This document shows positions 34,493-43,837 of a stretch of DNA of 64,000 nt, in pieces. Under the pieces are notes generated by a model. That model searched no databases. It was not told the DNA's origin and worked only from the letters and a program-made list of their open reading frames with translations. Each line of letters begins with the position of its first letter. The stretch's first letter is position 1. The position numbers were made by a program, and so were the translations under genes. The stretch spans positions 1 to 64,000 of the forward strand of contig JBHLPI010000003.1 in NCBI GenBank assembly GCA_048939595.1, given 5' to 3'. The stretch comes from Hermodarchaeum sp048939595. GTDB taxonomy: Archaea; Asgardarchaeota; Hermodarchaeia; Hermodarchaeales; Hermodarchaeaceae.

Positions 34493-37471
34493 CTACTCAT
34501 CTTGCACACGAAATGCAAAAAGAATTCTGTCATCCTCAAATTTGAGTGTGCCTTGACCTTTTCCTTTTATGCTTGGCAGCTCATCTTTAATTTCGAACGT
34601 TGTTGCGCCTACTTTTGAGGCAATTGAATCACTAGTACTTTTGATTGCTCTTTGTAATTCTGTTGACTTAGTCGCTACTAGAAGATGAATGCGTTGTGTA
34701 ACATGCAACCCCTCTTTTTTCCGAGTTGATTGGATTTGTCGAATTAAATCCCTTGCAAGACGCTCTGCTTTGATTTCCGGAGTTACAGAAATATCAAGAT
34801 ACACTGTGGCAAATGGAAGTTCCTTCTTCAGTAAAGAAGCGCCAGTAACTTTTTTCTGGATTTCAACAGTTTTAACATTAGTTTGGCTTGCAACAACATT
34901 ATCAAAATGATCTAGCTGAAATTCTTTCTTGGAGGGCACAATAACTAACCGTTGGCATGGCCAACGGAGTTTTATTCCTGCTTCTTGTCGGGCATACTGA
35001 ACTGCTTCAACAATTTCAGAAACCCATTCCATTTCTTGACTTAACTGTTCATTTATTAGCTTCTCATCTACAATTGGCCAAGAAAGCATGTGAACACTTA
35101 GAGGGGCATCTGGCTCAACAGAACGAATTAGTGATTGATACATTTTTTCTGTCAGAAATGGTAAAACCGGAGCTAACACAGCAAGGAGAGCTCGCAGGAC
35201 CTGGTAGAGTGTATTAAACGCAGCTGTTTTGGTTTCATCTTGCGAGCTAACCCAAGTTCGTGGGCGTATGAGTTTGATATACCATCGACTCAAATCTTGC
35301 ACAATGAAATCTTCCATGAGTCGGGGGACATATGGCAGCTCATATTTCTCAAGTCGGGTTGTTACTTGCTGAATAAGCAAATTTAGTTGGGAAAGAATCC
35401 ATCGATCTTCGTTTTGTAAATCCTTCAGATTCAGTGGGCGGGATATTGGGCTGTAATTTGCTGCTTTCATGAATGTGGTTGCGAAAACGTAGACATTCCA
35501 TAGAATCGATAAGCTTCGTCGTGTATCTTCGATATCTTTCCAAAGAAAATGCATATCTTCTCCTGGACCAGTACTTTTGATGCTGTAAAGACGAAGAGTT
35601 TCTGCTCCAACTTTTTCAACAATTTCTTCAGGGAGCGCTCCAATACCCTTCGATTTGGACATGGGTCTCCCTTGTTCGTCGGTTGTAAACCCATGCATAT
35701 ACACGTTTTTGTAAGGTGGTCGGTTTGCTACTAGCATTGTTGAATTGAAGAGCGTGTTGAACCAATTACTGATTTGATCTTTGCCTTCGATCACAAATTC
35801 TGCAGTCTCCCAGTTATCAAAGTCTTTCGTACCATAGGTTGCCCAACGCGTCGCCCAAGGCGCAACACCGCTGTCTAACCATACATCAAGAACATCTCGA
35901 ACTCTTGACATTGTGCCTTTACATTTCGTACAAGTCCAAGTTAACTCATCGACCCAGGGCCGATGTAGGTTATCCAGCGTTTTATTGGTCTTTTTCGTTA
36001 ATTCATCTGCGCTACCAATAACCTCTAAGTTGTCGCATTTATCACAGGCCCAGATAGGTAAGGGTGCACCCCAATAGCGTTGACGAGAAATACACCAATC
36101 CCGTAGATTCTGAACCCAATTGCGAAACCAAGTATGGCCAGCCCAATCAGGAACCCATTGGACAGCCTCGTTCTCTTTGATGATATCATCGCGAAGATCA
36201 CTAACACGAAGAAACCACTGGTCCGTCGCAAGGTAGACTAGCGGGCTGTGGCATCGCCAGCAATAGGCATATTCGTGTTCAATTGTTCCCTGATAAACTA
36301 AGAGATTCTTACGTCTTAGATCATCAAGAATAACTTCGTTAGCTTTCTGAATCTTCATACCGGCATATTTTCCACCTTCATCGGAGAAAGTGCCAGAGAA
36401 AGTTACAGGACAAAAAATCGGTATTCCCTCCTTTTCTCCGACTTCGAAGTCTTGGGGGCCGTGCCCGGGAGCCATGTGAACAAGACCAGTTCCTTGCTCC
36501 AATGTTACATATTCATCGCTTAACACAATAGAATGGACTTTCTCTGATTCTTGATGGAATTCAGCCTGTCGAGGGATTTCCTCTTCCAACGGATGTTTAT
36601 AACGGAGTCCCTCAAGCTTTGTACCCTTCAACACTTCGAGAATTTCATAATCCTTGCCCAGTAGTCCCTGAAGAATGATATTCGCTAGGCCTTTAGCCAG
36701 CAGCCATATTTCCTCATCAACTCGAACACGAACATAGTCGAATTCTGGATTTACCATTACTCCCATATTGGCAGGAATAGTCCAAGGTGTTGTTGTCCAG
36801 ATGACAATATACTCATTTTTTCGACCAACTATGGGGAACTTAACCCAAATCGAATAATCTTCTATGGTGTGGTATTCATGCTCGCGTTTTGCTAGGGCTG
36901 TTTCACAACGAATACAACAGTCAATTGATCGTAGTCCGCGATATAAGAAACCCTGCTCATGAGCTTTTTTCATTAGAAACCAAGTACCTTCTATGTAGGG
37001 ATTATCGATTGTACGATAAGGATGATTCCAGTCCATCCAGACACCCAATCGTTTGAATTGCGCGGTCATCCGGTTTAGATTCGAAAGGGCAAAATCCTGA
37101 CACCGCTGAATGAATTTATCGACACCGATGGTTGTTTCAATATCTAACTTTGATTTCACACCGAGTTCTTTCTCAACATGAACTTCAATTGGTAAACCGT
37201 GCATGTCAAATCCGGGTGTATCAACGACCCGAAACCCTTTCATGCGTTTAAATCGTAGAACAAGGTCTTTCATAATCTTGTTCCAAGCTGTTCCGAGATG
37301 AATTGCACCTGTTGTATATGGTGGACCATCTAGAAACTGGAAAACGGCTTGATCACGAAGCTGATCTGTGAGTTTAGCATATACCTGATTCTTCTCCCAG
37401 AATTGAAGTATTTCCTCTTCAAGAGAGAGCAGATCAAATTTCTTTGGAAGTTCTGTAACTGGCATTGTCAA
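34493..37471 (-). CDS. ileS: Isoleucyl-tRNA synthetase
   Basis: A 992-residue class-I synthetase. The HIGH-type motif is HLGT (within PYTTGAIHLGTAWNK, about residues 51-65); the KMSKS-type motif is MSKSKG (about 600). The CP1 editing domain lies between them (WTTTPWTIPAN near 225-235 and the GTGLVHMAPGHGPQDF signature near 330-345). C-terminal anticodon-binding helices and the archaeal/eukaryotic-type end complete it. It charges tRNA-Ile. A tRNA-Ile(UAU) gene follows 47 nt downstream on the same strand. Confidence 0.96.
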   Translation of the reverse strand: MTMPVTELPKKFDLLSLEEEILQFWEKNQVYAKLTDQLRDQAVFQFLDGPPYTTGAIHLGTAWNKIMKDLVLRFKRMKGFRVVDTPGFDMHGLPIEVHVEKELGVKSKLDIETTIGVDKFIQRCQDFALSNLNRMTAQFKRLGVWMDWNHPYRTIDNPYIEGTWFLMKKAHEQGFLYRGLRSIDCCIRCETALAKREHEYHTIEDYSIWVKFPIVGRKNEYIVIWTTTPWTIPANMGVMVNPEFDYVRVRVDEEIWLLAKGLANIILQGLLGKDYEILEVLKGTKLEGLRYKHPLEEEIPRQAEFHQESEKVHSIVLSDEYVTLEQGTGLVHMAPGHGPQDFEVGEKEGIPIFCPVTFSGTFSDEGGKYAGMKIQKANEVILDDLRRKNLLVYQGTIEHEYAYCWRCHSPLVYLATDQWFLRVSDLRDDIIKENEAVQWVPDWAGHTWFRNWVQNLRDWCISRQRYWGAPLPIWACDKCDNLEVIGSADELTKKTNKTLDNLHRPWVDELTWTCTKCKGTMSRVRDVLDVWLDSGVAPWATRWATYGTKDFDNWETAEFVIEGKDQISNWFNTLFNSTMLVANRPPYKNVYMHGFTTDEQGRPMSKSKGIGALPEEIVEKVGAETLRLYSIKSTGPGEDMHFLWKDIEDTRRSLSILWNVYVFATTFMKAANYSPISRPLNLKDLQNEDRWILSQLNLLIQQVTTRLEKYELPYVPRLMEDFIVQDLSRWYIKLIRPRTWVSSQDETKTAAFNTLYQVLRALLAVLAPVLPFLTEKMYQSLIRSVEPDAPLSVHMLSWPIVDEKLINEQLSQEMEWVSEIVEAVQYARQEAGIKLRWPCQRLVIVPSKKEFQLDHFDNVVASQTNVKTVEIQKKVTGASLLKKELPFATVYLDISVTPEIKAERLARDLIRQIQSTRKKEGLHVTQRIHLLVATKSTELQRAIKSTSDSIASKVGATTFEIKDELPSIKGKGQGTLKFEDDRILFAFRVQDE

Positions 37472-37578
37472 CCTGTGCTCCGATAAGTTCCTAGCGTACG
37501 CCTACCAGCCTTCAGCTGCATAAAAATCATTGGGCGAAATTAATTACCCACCCCTAAAAGCCCATGATGAACGAAACC

Positions 37579-37587
37579 AATATATGC
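37579..37587 (+). promoter_or_regulatory. Candidate TATA box of the Rab-like GTPase
   Basis: AATATATGC lies about 50-58 nt upstream of the ATG at 37637; AGGAG just before the start suggests a short leader with a ribosome-binding site. Support is by position only. Confidence 0.4.
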
Positions 37588-37636
37588 TTACAAACGTAAG
37601 TCAGACAAACCGAGCTCTCGCTAGGAGCAAGGTTAA

Positions 37637-38152
37637 ATGAGTATGCAACAACGCCAGTATGTTCTCAAAGTCTGTGTCGTCGGTGATGGTGCTGTAGGAA
37701 AAACCAGCCTTATCATCCGCTATACCGAAGGTCACTTTCGAGAATCTTACATCATGACAGTTGGAACATCTTTCGCAGTGAAGGAGTTAACTTTTGGTGA
37801 CACTTTGGTCCGTTTACAACTTTGGGATCTGGCGGGGCAACCACATTTTAGTTCGGTTCGTCCAGTTTTTTATCGTGGGGCTGCAGGTATTATTTTGGTA
37901 TATGATGTAACGCGTCGTTCGACATTTGATGCGATTCCGGCATGGTATACTGAGGTTTCACAGGTTACCGGGAATGTGCCAACTGTGCTGCTGGCGAACA
38001 AAGTGGATTTGGTAGACCAAAGCCAAACAACAACAGAGGAAGGTATGGCATACGCTCAACAACTTGGGTGGGGGTACTTTGAGACTAGTGCGAAGGAAGG
38101 TAAAGGTGTTACCGATGCCTTTCGGCAAATCGCCTGGTCATGTATTAGCTAG
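37637..38152 (+). CDS. Ras/Rab-like small GTPase
   Basis: A 171-residue small GTPase with every G motif: G1 GDGAVGKT (16-23), G2 Thr44 in TVGTSF, G3 DLAGQ (64-68), G4 NKVD (121-124) and G5 TSAKEG (150-155). RGAAGIILVYDVTRRSTFDAI (about 80-100) matches the Ras/Rab/Rho superfamily rather than MglA or Arf. Gln68 (Ras Gln61 equivalent) is kept. It ends SCIS with no room for a canonical CAAX or double-Cys prenylation motif. It is a lone gene, convergent with nucS by a 4-nt overlap. Confidence 0.93.
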   Translation: MSMQQRQYVLKVCVVGDGAVGKTSLIIRYTEGHFRESYIMTVGTSFAVKELTFGDTLVRLQLWDLAGQPHFSSVRPVFYRGAAGIILVYDVTRRSTFDAIPAWYTEVSQVTGNVPTVLLANKVDLVDQSQTTTEEGMAYAQQLGWGYFETSAKEGKGVTDAFRQIAWSCIS

Positions 38153-38985
38153 CCTTCGTCTGATTCCGAATTCATTATGAAATCAGTTAATTTGTGTGAG
38201 CTAGTCTGATGCAGATAGATTGCGCATTGTTGTGGTTCAATTTTGCGATATTCCAGACCAAGTTGTTCTAGGAGTGCAAAAGTGCCTTTAGTAAGACTTG
38301 GAGCGACAAGTATTCCTCGGATGCCTGCATTTTCTTCTCCCTGAAAGCTTTTGAGATAACCATGAAGTTGGTGCACTGCTTCGCTATCTGCTCGTCGGCG
38401 CTTTACCTCGATTATCACTAAATGTTCATCACTATCGCGAGCAAATATGTCAATGAACCCAGGCGCGACTTGTCGTTCCCGAACAATGGTTCGGAGACCA
38501 GGCTCAATGAGTTCAGGGTGGGCACTAAGAACCTTTTGCATTTCGTCTTCAGTTAGATACATGGTGAATTCACCAGGATCATCTAGCAGGCTAGCGCTAA
38601 GCATTGTGAGAGAGGAAAATTCAATACGAACAGTTTCACGGGGTTTAGCACGATTAGCATAAAGAATGAGTGTATCTTCCTCGCAGGTGACTTTCATTGT
38701 TGCGCCAGGTGGCTGCCAATTCAATGGTTCTACCCCACTTTCCTTATGAACTAGTATCGTACCATCTCGTTTTAAGAGAACGAGACGTTCTCCTTCAGTG
38801 AGAATTGAACGGGCTCGTCCCTGATACTCAACAAAACAGACGCCAATAATTTGTATGAAACGTTTTTGCGAAATAGCATCTTGGATTAGGATGCTGGCTT
38901 CTTCAAGAGATGGAGATTTGAGTAGCCATATCTTGTCATCAATAGAGAACTGGGGTTTAGACAAATTCTTTCCCATCGAAGTCAT
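38149..38985 (-). CDS. nucS: Mismatch/branched-DNA endonuclease NucS (EndoMS)
   Basis: A 278-residue protein. An N-terminal DNA-binding domain (LLKRDGTILVHK, PLNWQPPG, about residues 65-105) is followed by a RecB-like nuclease domain: APGFIDIFARD (Asp), LVIIEVKRRRAD (Glu-x-Lys) and QLHGYLKSF (about 165-230). NucS cleaves mismatched or flap DNA, giving non-MutS mismatch repair. It is known in Thermococci, haloarchaea and actinobacteria. The gene converges on the Rab-like GTPase. Confidence 0.92.
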   Translation of the reverse strand: MTSMGKNLSKPQFSIDDKIWLLKSPSLEEASILIQDAISQKRFIQIIGVCFVEYQGRARSILTEGERLVLLKRDGTILVHKESGVEPLNWQPPGATMKVTCEEDTLILYANRAKPRETVRIEFSSLTMLSASLLDDPGEFTMYLTEDEMQKVLSAHPELIEPGLRTIVRERQVAPGFIDIFARDSDEHLVIIEVKRRRADSEAVHQLHGYLKSFQGEENAGIRGILVAPSLTKGTFALLEQLGLEYRKIEPQQCAIYLHQTSSHKLTDFIMNSESDEG

Positions 38986-39025
38986 TCCATAATTCTAAAT
39001 AAGTATTCACTCTAAGTAAGAGGTT

Positions 39026-39559
39026 GTGCGAAAAGTTCGATTGTATGACGAGTCGGCGCCTACTTACCATAATCGGTATCTTCACATTCAAAGGCGAAAA
39101 TATCAAGCAATCGTGCCATTTCTACAAGAAGGCCCAATTATCGATATAGGAGTGGGAACTGGAATTGGATTGTCTACATTGTTAGATCTTTCTTTGGTTG
39201 TAGGTGTTGATGGGTCAATTGAAATGCTTGGATTGGCTGTTAAACGGGAGAATGAGTGGAAACACCTTTCGTTTCTGGTGTGTTTTGTGTGTGCTGTTGC
39301 AGAAGCTCTGCCGTTTAGGGCAGGTTGTGTCCCCACTGTGATTAGTATTACAATGCTTCAAAATTTAGCAAATGTACGTTTGGGTCTTGGAGAGCTAATC
39401 CGGATTCTTCAAAAAGAGGGAAAGCTTGCAGTGACAAGCCTTTCGAGAATTCTGCCTCTGCAGAAAATTGAAGCTGGGCTTAAAGTGAACTATACTCTAG
39501 TTAAAAGATTTGAAAGCCTTGCAGAGGAGGATGATGGATTGCTTATACAGTTATCATGA
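39026..39559 (+). CDS. Class I SAM-dependent methyltransferase
   Basis: A 177-residue methyltransferase of the type-11 family. An N-terminal YDESAPTYHNRY motif is followed by motif I IIDIGVGTGIGLST (about 38-51), VVGVDGSIEMLG (motif II) and AEALPFRAG (motif III/IV). It is short; the C-terminal beta-hairpin end is present. Substrate unknown. The gene has its own start 40 nt from the divergent nucS start. Confidence 0.82.
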   Translation: MRKVRLYDESAPTYHNRYLHIQRRKYQAIVPFLQEGPIIDIGVGTGIGLSTLLDLSLVVGVDGSIEMLGLAVKRENEWKHLSFLVCFVCAVAEALPFRAGCVPTVISITMLQNLANVRLGLGELIRILQKEGKLAVTSLSRILPLQKIEAGLKVNYTLVKRFESLAEEDDGLLIQLS

Positions 39560-39644
39560 GTAAAATCCTTTTTACTTTAATTGGCTGCCCATATGACCGT
39601 TATCTTTAAGTGGCATTCAACAATTAGCAGAACTACTCTCGAGG

Positions 39645-39905
39645 TTGAAAACCGTGGAGAACCAGCCAATCAAGATTTTACAAAAAGCAGCTAGTAACCT
39701 AGTTTTAATCAAACTTAAAGACGGAAAAGAATACCGAGGTCGGCTCAAAGAAATTGACATGTATATGAATCTCGTATTGGAAGGGGCCGAGGAATTAATG
39801 GATGGAAACCCAACAGCAAAATTTGGTGAGGTTCTCATCCGAGGGAATAATATTCTGTACATAAAGCCAGATCTGACCCAAATCATTTGGGAAAATAAAG
39901 AATAG
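39645..39905 (+). CDS. Sm-like archaeal protein (Lsm)
   Basis: An 86-residue LSm protein: Sm1 motif VLIKLKDGKEYRGRLKEIDMYMNLVL (about 20-45) and Sm2 GEVLIRGNNILYI (about 62-74). Archaeal Lsm forms heptameric rings that bind U-rich RNA. TTG 39645 or GTG 39654 are possible starts. It converges with the DUF460 gene (5-nt gap). Confidence 0.94.
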   Translation: MKTVENQPIKILQKAASNLVLIKLKDGKEYRGRLKEIDMYMNLVLEGAEELMDGNPTAKFGEVLIRGNNILYIKPDLTQIIWENKE

Positions 39906-39910
39906 CAACT

Positions 39911-41983
39911 CTATTTTCGTTTAGATTCTTGATTTCGTCTCTCTTCGCGGTATTCGTTAATAAGACGTTCTAAGGAGTTTGCAGCTTCTTCGTGTTCTGA
40001 AATCTTATGGAGTTTTTGCCATCGACTAATTTCTGTTTCCAGCTCCTCAATATTTACCACTGCAAACTCATCCACCATAGTGATTCGAAGTTTTGATGCA
40101 TCGAGAACGGGAATTTGAGCAGATGTAAATTGCTCGAGAGCTAAATGCGACATGATTCCTCTTGAGATGATAACCTGAACACCAAATTGGATTAATTGAT
40201 CTGCAGTTGAGCTACCACCCCCACTTGGATCTTGTATCAATACAAGTTTTCGTCTCTTTCTCGTATACCGTGTTCTTAACCGTCTAATCTCTTCTTGAGA
40301 AAAGTGTGGTAATACTAGGAGTGGTTGAACTTCACCCCGATTTTCAAGTTGCCGCATAAGTTTCAGATTTGAAATTATTTGTTCAGCTGCGTGTAATCTC
40401 GTATTTGTTTTCTGAATTGATGTCTGTAGGCGTGCTATTTCTGAATTCTTTCTTTGAATTAATTCATCACGTCGTTGTTCCCGTTGTTCAGCAATAAGTA
40501 TTCGATTCAATTGACGTTTAGTTTGTTGGTACTCTTTCTCAAGGTCCTTTAACGCTTCTTGGGATTGATGCAGCTTTGACTTTTCGAATTCTAGCTGACG
40601 CTGAAGAGAGTCGACTTGGCGGCGTAATTGAGAATTTATATTCTGGAGACTTTCAAGCGTTGGTTCTGTATCTCTTTTTGAAGATGAGTGTATTATTGGC
40701 GTTTCTGTGGCTATTTCGTTTTCTGAAATAACTGATTTTTCCAAAGCCTCGCTGATTGATCCGTTCTGTATGACTATCTTCACCGCTTCTGTCAAATCGC
40801 ATTTTTGTTCCATGTTAGCAATTCGAGCTTTCAACAAGTCAATTCTTTGCCCATAAACTTGAAAGGCACTGGCTATTGCCGCTAAAGCATCACGTTGATG
40901 AGCGTTTCGAGGTTGTATCTTCGAGTCCTCAGCAAAAGCTTTTGCTAGCTTTCGTTTTTCGACTACTGATAACAGTCGTTCAGGGACAAAAAGATGAGTT
41001 TGCAGAGTAGTACTTAGCTTCTCAATGAAGCTTGGTGCAGGAGAAACATCAGAAGCTATTAGTACTGGTTTTCCGTACTCAACCAGAAGTCTAATAACAT
41101 CTCCTCTTGATAGCCCCCGACCACTATGAAGCGCAAGTAATCGTCCATTAATATCAGCGATTGCAATTCCAACTGTTGTCCCAGCATCCACACCGATTAC
41201 AAGTAAACGACGAACGTCATATTGGTCCTTCATAAGTTTCTCTTGCTGATACAATATTGTCCGATGCTTAACAGGAGAAATTCGAACAGCAACACCTGCG
41301 ATCCGGTTAATTTCTGGATGTACAATTTTACTCACATTGTCATATGACTCATAAATGTGAATTAGGCAACGAGAGAGCCCATAGGCTGTACGTGTCTCGA
41401 ATTGATCATAATCAATGTGGGCTTTCCTGATTTTTTCAATTATACTTCGTGCAACTTGTTGAATTGCTCCGTGCATTCGTCTTTGAAAACGAGCTTGGGA
41501 AAAACCACCAGGACCGATGTTACGAGCCCGTGAAACAGTAACACGTGTTTCTCGTGCTAAGACGGAAACTTCCGTTCCAATCCCTATCGCAGCGAGTTGA
41601 ACAATTAACTTCGCTGTTTCTTCAGCCTCCGGGTGACTGTTTACTTTGAGCCCCTGTCTCTTTGCTAGCTTTGTTAGTGATGTCATGCCATGTATTGGAG
41701 ATCCTGTTACCTGGATAATTCGGGTTTTTGATGGAATTTTCGAGAGAAAATCAATAACCCCCTTCTCTGTGGAAGCTAGTTCAAAGAGATTATCAGTAGC
41801 AAGTATTTCCGGTTTGATTCGACGAATTTGCTTTAACATTTCGGTGCGAGTTATTGGGCTCTTAACCTCTAAACGCCCCTCATTTGAAGCAGCCAAAGCA
41901 TATCGAGGTGATTTTCGTGCTAAAGAGGAGCTTTGTGGAAGAATGTCGAACCCCATTATTAATGGCGGATTTGGTTTAGTCAT
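39911..41983 (-). CDS. DUF460 (COG2433-type) RNase H-fold protein
   Basis: A 690-residue archaeal protein. The N-terminal half (1-255) has a helix-hairpin-helix-like GGFSQARFQRR segment. The middle RNase H-fold domain (about 260-390) has the acidic VIGVDAGTTVGIAI motif and QRDALAAIASA. A long coiled coil follows (about 395-580), and the C-terminus (about 600-680) has GGGSSTADQLI. The family is strictly archaeal and of unknown role; nuclease activity is a guess from the fold. It overlaps rio2 by 8 nt, so the two are cotranscribed. Confidence 0.82.
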   Translation of the reverse strand: MTKPNPPLIMGFDILPQSSSLARKSPRYALAASNEGRLEVKSPITRTEMLKQIRRIKPEILATDNLFELASTEKGVIDFLSKIPSKTRIIQVTGSPIHGMTSLTKLAKRQGLKVNSHPEAEETAKLIVQLAAIGIGTEVSVLARETRVTVSRARNIGPGGFSQARFQRRMHGAIQQVARSIIEKIRKAHIDYDQFETRTAYGLSRCLIHIYESYDNVSKIVHPEINRIAGVAVRISPVKHRTILYQQEKLMKDQYDVRRLLVIGVDAGTTVGIAIADINGRLLALHSGRGLSRGDVIRLLVEYGKPVLIASDVSPAPSFIEKLSTTLQTHLFVPERLLSVVEKRKLAKAFAEDSKIQPRNAHQRDALAAIASAFQVYGQRIDLLKARIANMEQKCDLTEAVKIVIQNGSISEALEKSVISENEIATETPIIHSSSKRDTEPTLESLQNINSQLRRQVDSLQRQLEFEKSKLHQSQEALKDLEKEYQQTKRQLNRILIAEQREQRRDELIQRKNSEIARLQTSIQKTNTRLHAAEQIISNLKLMRQLENRGEVQPLLVLPHFSQEEIRRLRTRYTRKRRKLVLIQDPSGGGSSTADQLIQFGVQVIISRGIMSHLALEQFTSAQIPVLDASKLRITMVDEFAVVNIEELETEISRWQKLHKISEHEEAANSLERLINEYREERRNQESKRK

Positions 41984-42884
41984 TCTTTCTCTTCCTTCGT
42001 GAACTGGCGATTATTGTCTCAAGAATTTCATTAACGTCATATTGAAGACGAAATCTACGTCTGAAGAAGGTAGCTACATTCGTGATATCACGCTTGAGTA
42101 ACCATAAAGCGTTGGGATGTGTTAAAGGCTGCCATTGTGGCCAATCGAAGAGAATTATTTGACCTCCTTCATCGACAAAGATGTTGTATTCACTTAAATC
42201 GCCATGAATTATTTCAGCTTCTACGTAGGCAAGTCTTATTTGCTGGACTATCCTTTCGAAAACATTCTGTGGTTCTTTGAAGTCCATAATATCTAGGAGT
42301 AGGTGACCTGATATCTTTGACATTACGATTACATGGCGGTTAACAGCTAGGGGATTAGGAACCTTGCCTCCTACGTTCTTAAGTTTCTTAAGGGCTGCAA
42401 ATTCACGGGTTGCAGCGCGTTTACTCAAATCCATCCACGAATAGGTCGGCTCCTCTTTCATTGTTCTTAGTCGACGAACACTTCGAAAGCTTGATCGTCC
42501 CCACCGGAGAAATTTCACAGCAACTTCGTTATCTTGAGCATCAAGCGCACGGTAAACAGTGGCCTCTTTACCTTCCCCATAAGGTTGTCCTAAAGAAAGA
42601 ATGACATCTTTTTGAGCTAGGTCATAAAGTGCTAAAGCATCGTATCCCATTTGAGAGAGCCGGTAACCAAGATACCGTTTCTTCCTTCTTTGAACTAAAC
42701 CTCGTTTATTCAGTTGGCTAAGAATGAACCGTACATCTTCTGCATCAATTGTAATTTTTTTCTGAATCTCCTCTGGAGGAACATATTCAAAACGGTGAGC
42801 TATCTCTTCAAGTGATTGAAGAACCTGAATTTCTTCCGATTGGATCTCAGGGAGAGTCTTAGCCAGTCGATGCACATTGATCAC
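41976..42884 (-). CDS. rio2: Serine/threonine kinase Rio2
   Basis: A 302-residue protein. An N-terminal winged helix (about 1-85; ITIDAEDVRFILSQLNKRGLV) precedes the RIO kinase domain: glycine-rich GEGKEATVYRA (about 103-113), catalytic Lys in VAVKFLRWG, DLSEYNIFVD (catalytic loop) and LFDWPQ (metal-binding). Rio2 acts in late 40S/30S ribosome maturation. Located upstream of DUF460 in a two-gene operon. Confidence 0.93.
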   Translation of the reverse strand: MINVHRLAKTLPEIQSEEIQVLQSLEEIAHRFEYVPPEEIQKKITIDAEDVRFILSQLNKRGLVQRRKKRYLGYRLSQMGYDALALYDLAQKDVILSLGQPYGEGKEATVYRALDAQDNEVAVKFLRWGRSSFRSVRRLRTMKEEPTYSWMDLSKRAATREFAALKKLKNVGGKVPNPLAVNRHVIVMSKISGHLLLDIMDFKEPQNVFERIVQQIRLAYVEAEIIHGDLSEYNIFVDEGGQIILFDWPQWQPLTHPNALWLLKRDITNVATFFRRRFRLQYDVNEILETIIASSRRKRKND

Positions 42885-43123
42885 ATGAAGTTCTTTATTA
42901 CCACGAAAAAAGCTATTGGCACATTCTGATAAAAAACATGATTCTTTTCAAGCGACTTTAATGAGCTCCGATAATTCGCATCCGAATCTAATGAAGAAAA
43001 CTTCGTTAAGGTGATTAAATGTTTAGATAACTCACCGCTTAATTAAATTGGGAAACGTATATTAGGGAGAGCCTATGAATTGCCTACTGACTCATCAAAT
43101 CGCTGCGGTGGGAGTCCATTAAA

Positions 43124-43402
43124 TTGAATGAACGATTCGAAGTACCTGATGAAGAGGTGCCACGTGTGGCCAAAGCGCTTTCCAGCAAAACGAGGTGGAA
43201 CATCATTTCTCTTCTTCGTGACAAGAGTATGGATGTGAGCCGTATCGCAAAAGCGCTAAAACAGACTGAAGCAAATATTTCTGCTCAGGTGAAAATTCTT
43301 GAACAGGCTGGACTGATAAAAAGCCACTATGAACCAGGGGAGCATGGAGTCCGGAAGGTCTGCGAACCAGCTGTAAAGCAGATTGTTATTACTGCAATCT
43401 AG
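43124..43402 (+). CDS. ArsR-like winged-helix regulator
   Basis: A 92-residue single winged-helix protein: ALSSKTRWNIISLLRDKSMDVSRIAKALKQTEANISAQVKILEQAGLIK (about residues 18-66) and a wing with HGVRKVCEP. No metal-binding cysteine pair of classical ArsR is present. TTG start with GGGAG upstream. It sits alone upstream of a small membrane protein; the target is unknown. Confidence 0.8.
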   Translation: MNERFEVPDEEVPRVAKALSSKTRWNIISLLRDKSMDVSRIAKALKQTEANISAQVKILEQAGLIKSHYEPGEHGVRKVCEPAVKQIVITAI

Positions 43403-43457
43403 AACCACGCTCACATCTTATTTTCGAACAGTTATTTTTCTAGCCGCTGGGCGTACA

Positions 43458-43466
43458 TTTATATGC
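43458..43466 (+). promoter_or_regulatory. TATA box of the small membrane protein gene
   Basis: TTTATATGC about 28-36 nt upstream of the GTG start at 43494, consistent with a leaderless or nearly leaderless transcript. Confidence 0.5.
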
Positions 43467-43493
43467 TAATCGAAACACTGCTCAACTTCTCCC

Positions 43494-43778
43494 GTGAATG
43501 AAAGCACTAAACAAAGAGATGGTGATAGAAGCTTGTCAACAAGTAACTCTCGTTTTCGGATCCTTCTTAGTCGATTTGGCACGTTATTGGAATCGGTTTT
43601 CATCTTTATCTTGTTACTTAGTGGCATCGGCGTTGTCTTTATTGGAAAAATCACGGGCTTTCTTGAAGCTGGAATAATCCTTCTCACATTTGGACTTGCA
43701 GTCCAAGTGGTTGCCTTCATAATTCTTGGATTATATGCATACCTCCGGTTTTTGCGCAGCACAATCACCGCACAGTAG
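43494..43778 (+). CDS. Small two-helix membrane protein
   Basis: A 94-residue protein, GTG start. A polar N-terminus (about 25 residues) is followed by two hydrophobic helices (about 32-55 and 58-86; IFILLLSGIGVVFIG and IILLTFGLAVQVVAFIILGLY). No family recognised. It lies just upstream of the prepilin peptidase and may share its transcription. Confidence 0.55.
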   Translation: MNESTKQRDGDRSLSTSNSRFRILLSRFGTLLESVFIFILLLSGIGVVFIGKITGFLEAGIILLTFGLAVQVVAFIILGLYAYLRFLRSTITAQ

Positions 43779-43837
43779 TCTATCATTATTTATGAGTAGT
43801 TTAAGTAATGAATAAGCAATATGCTTGAGGGTAGCCG

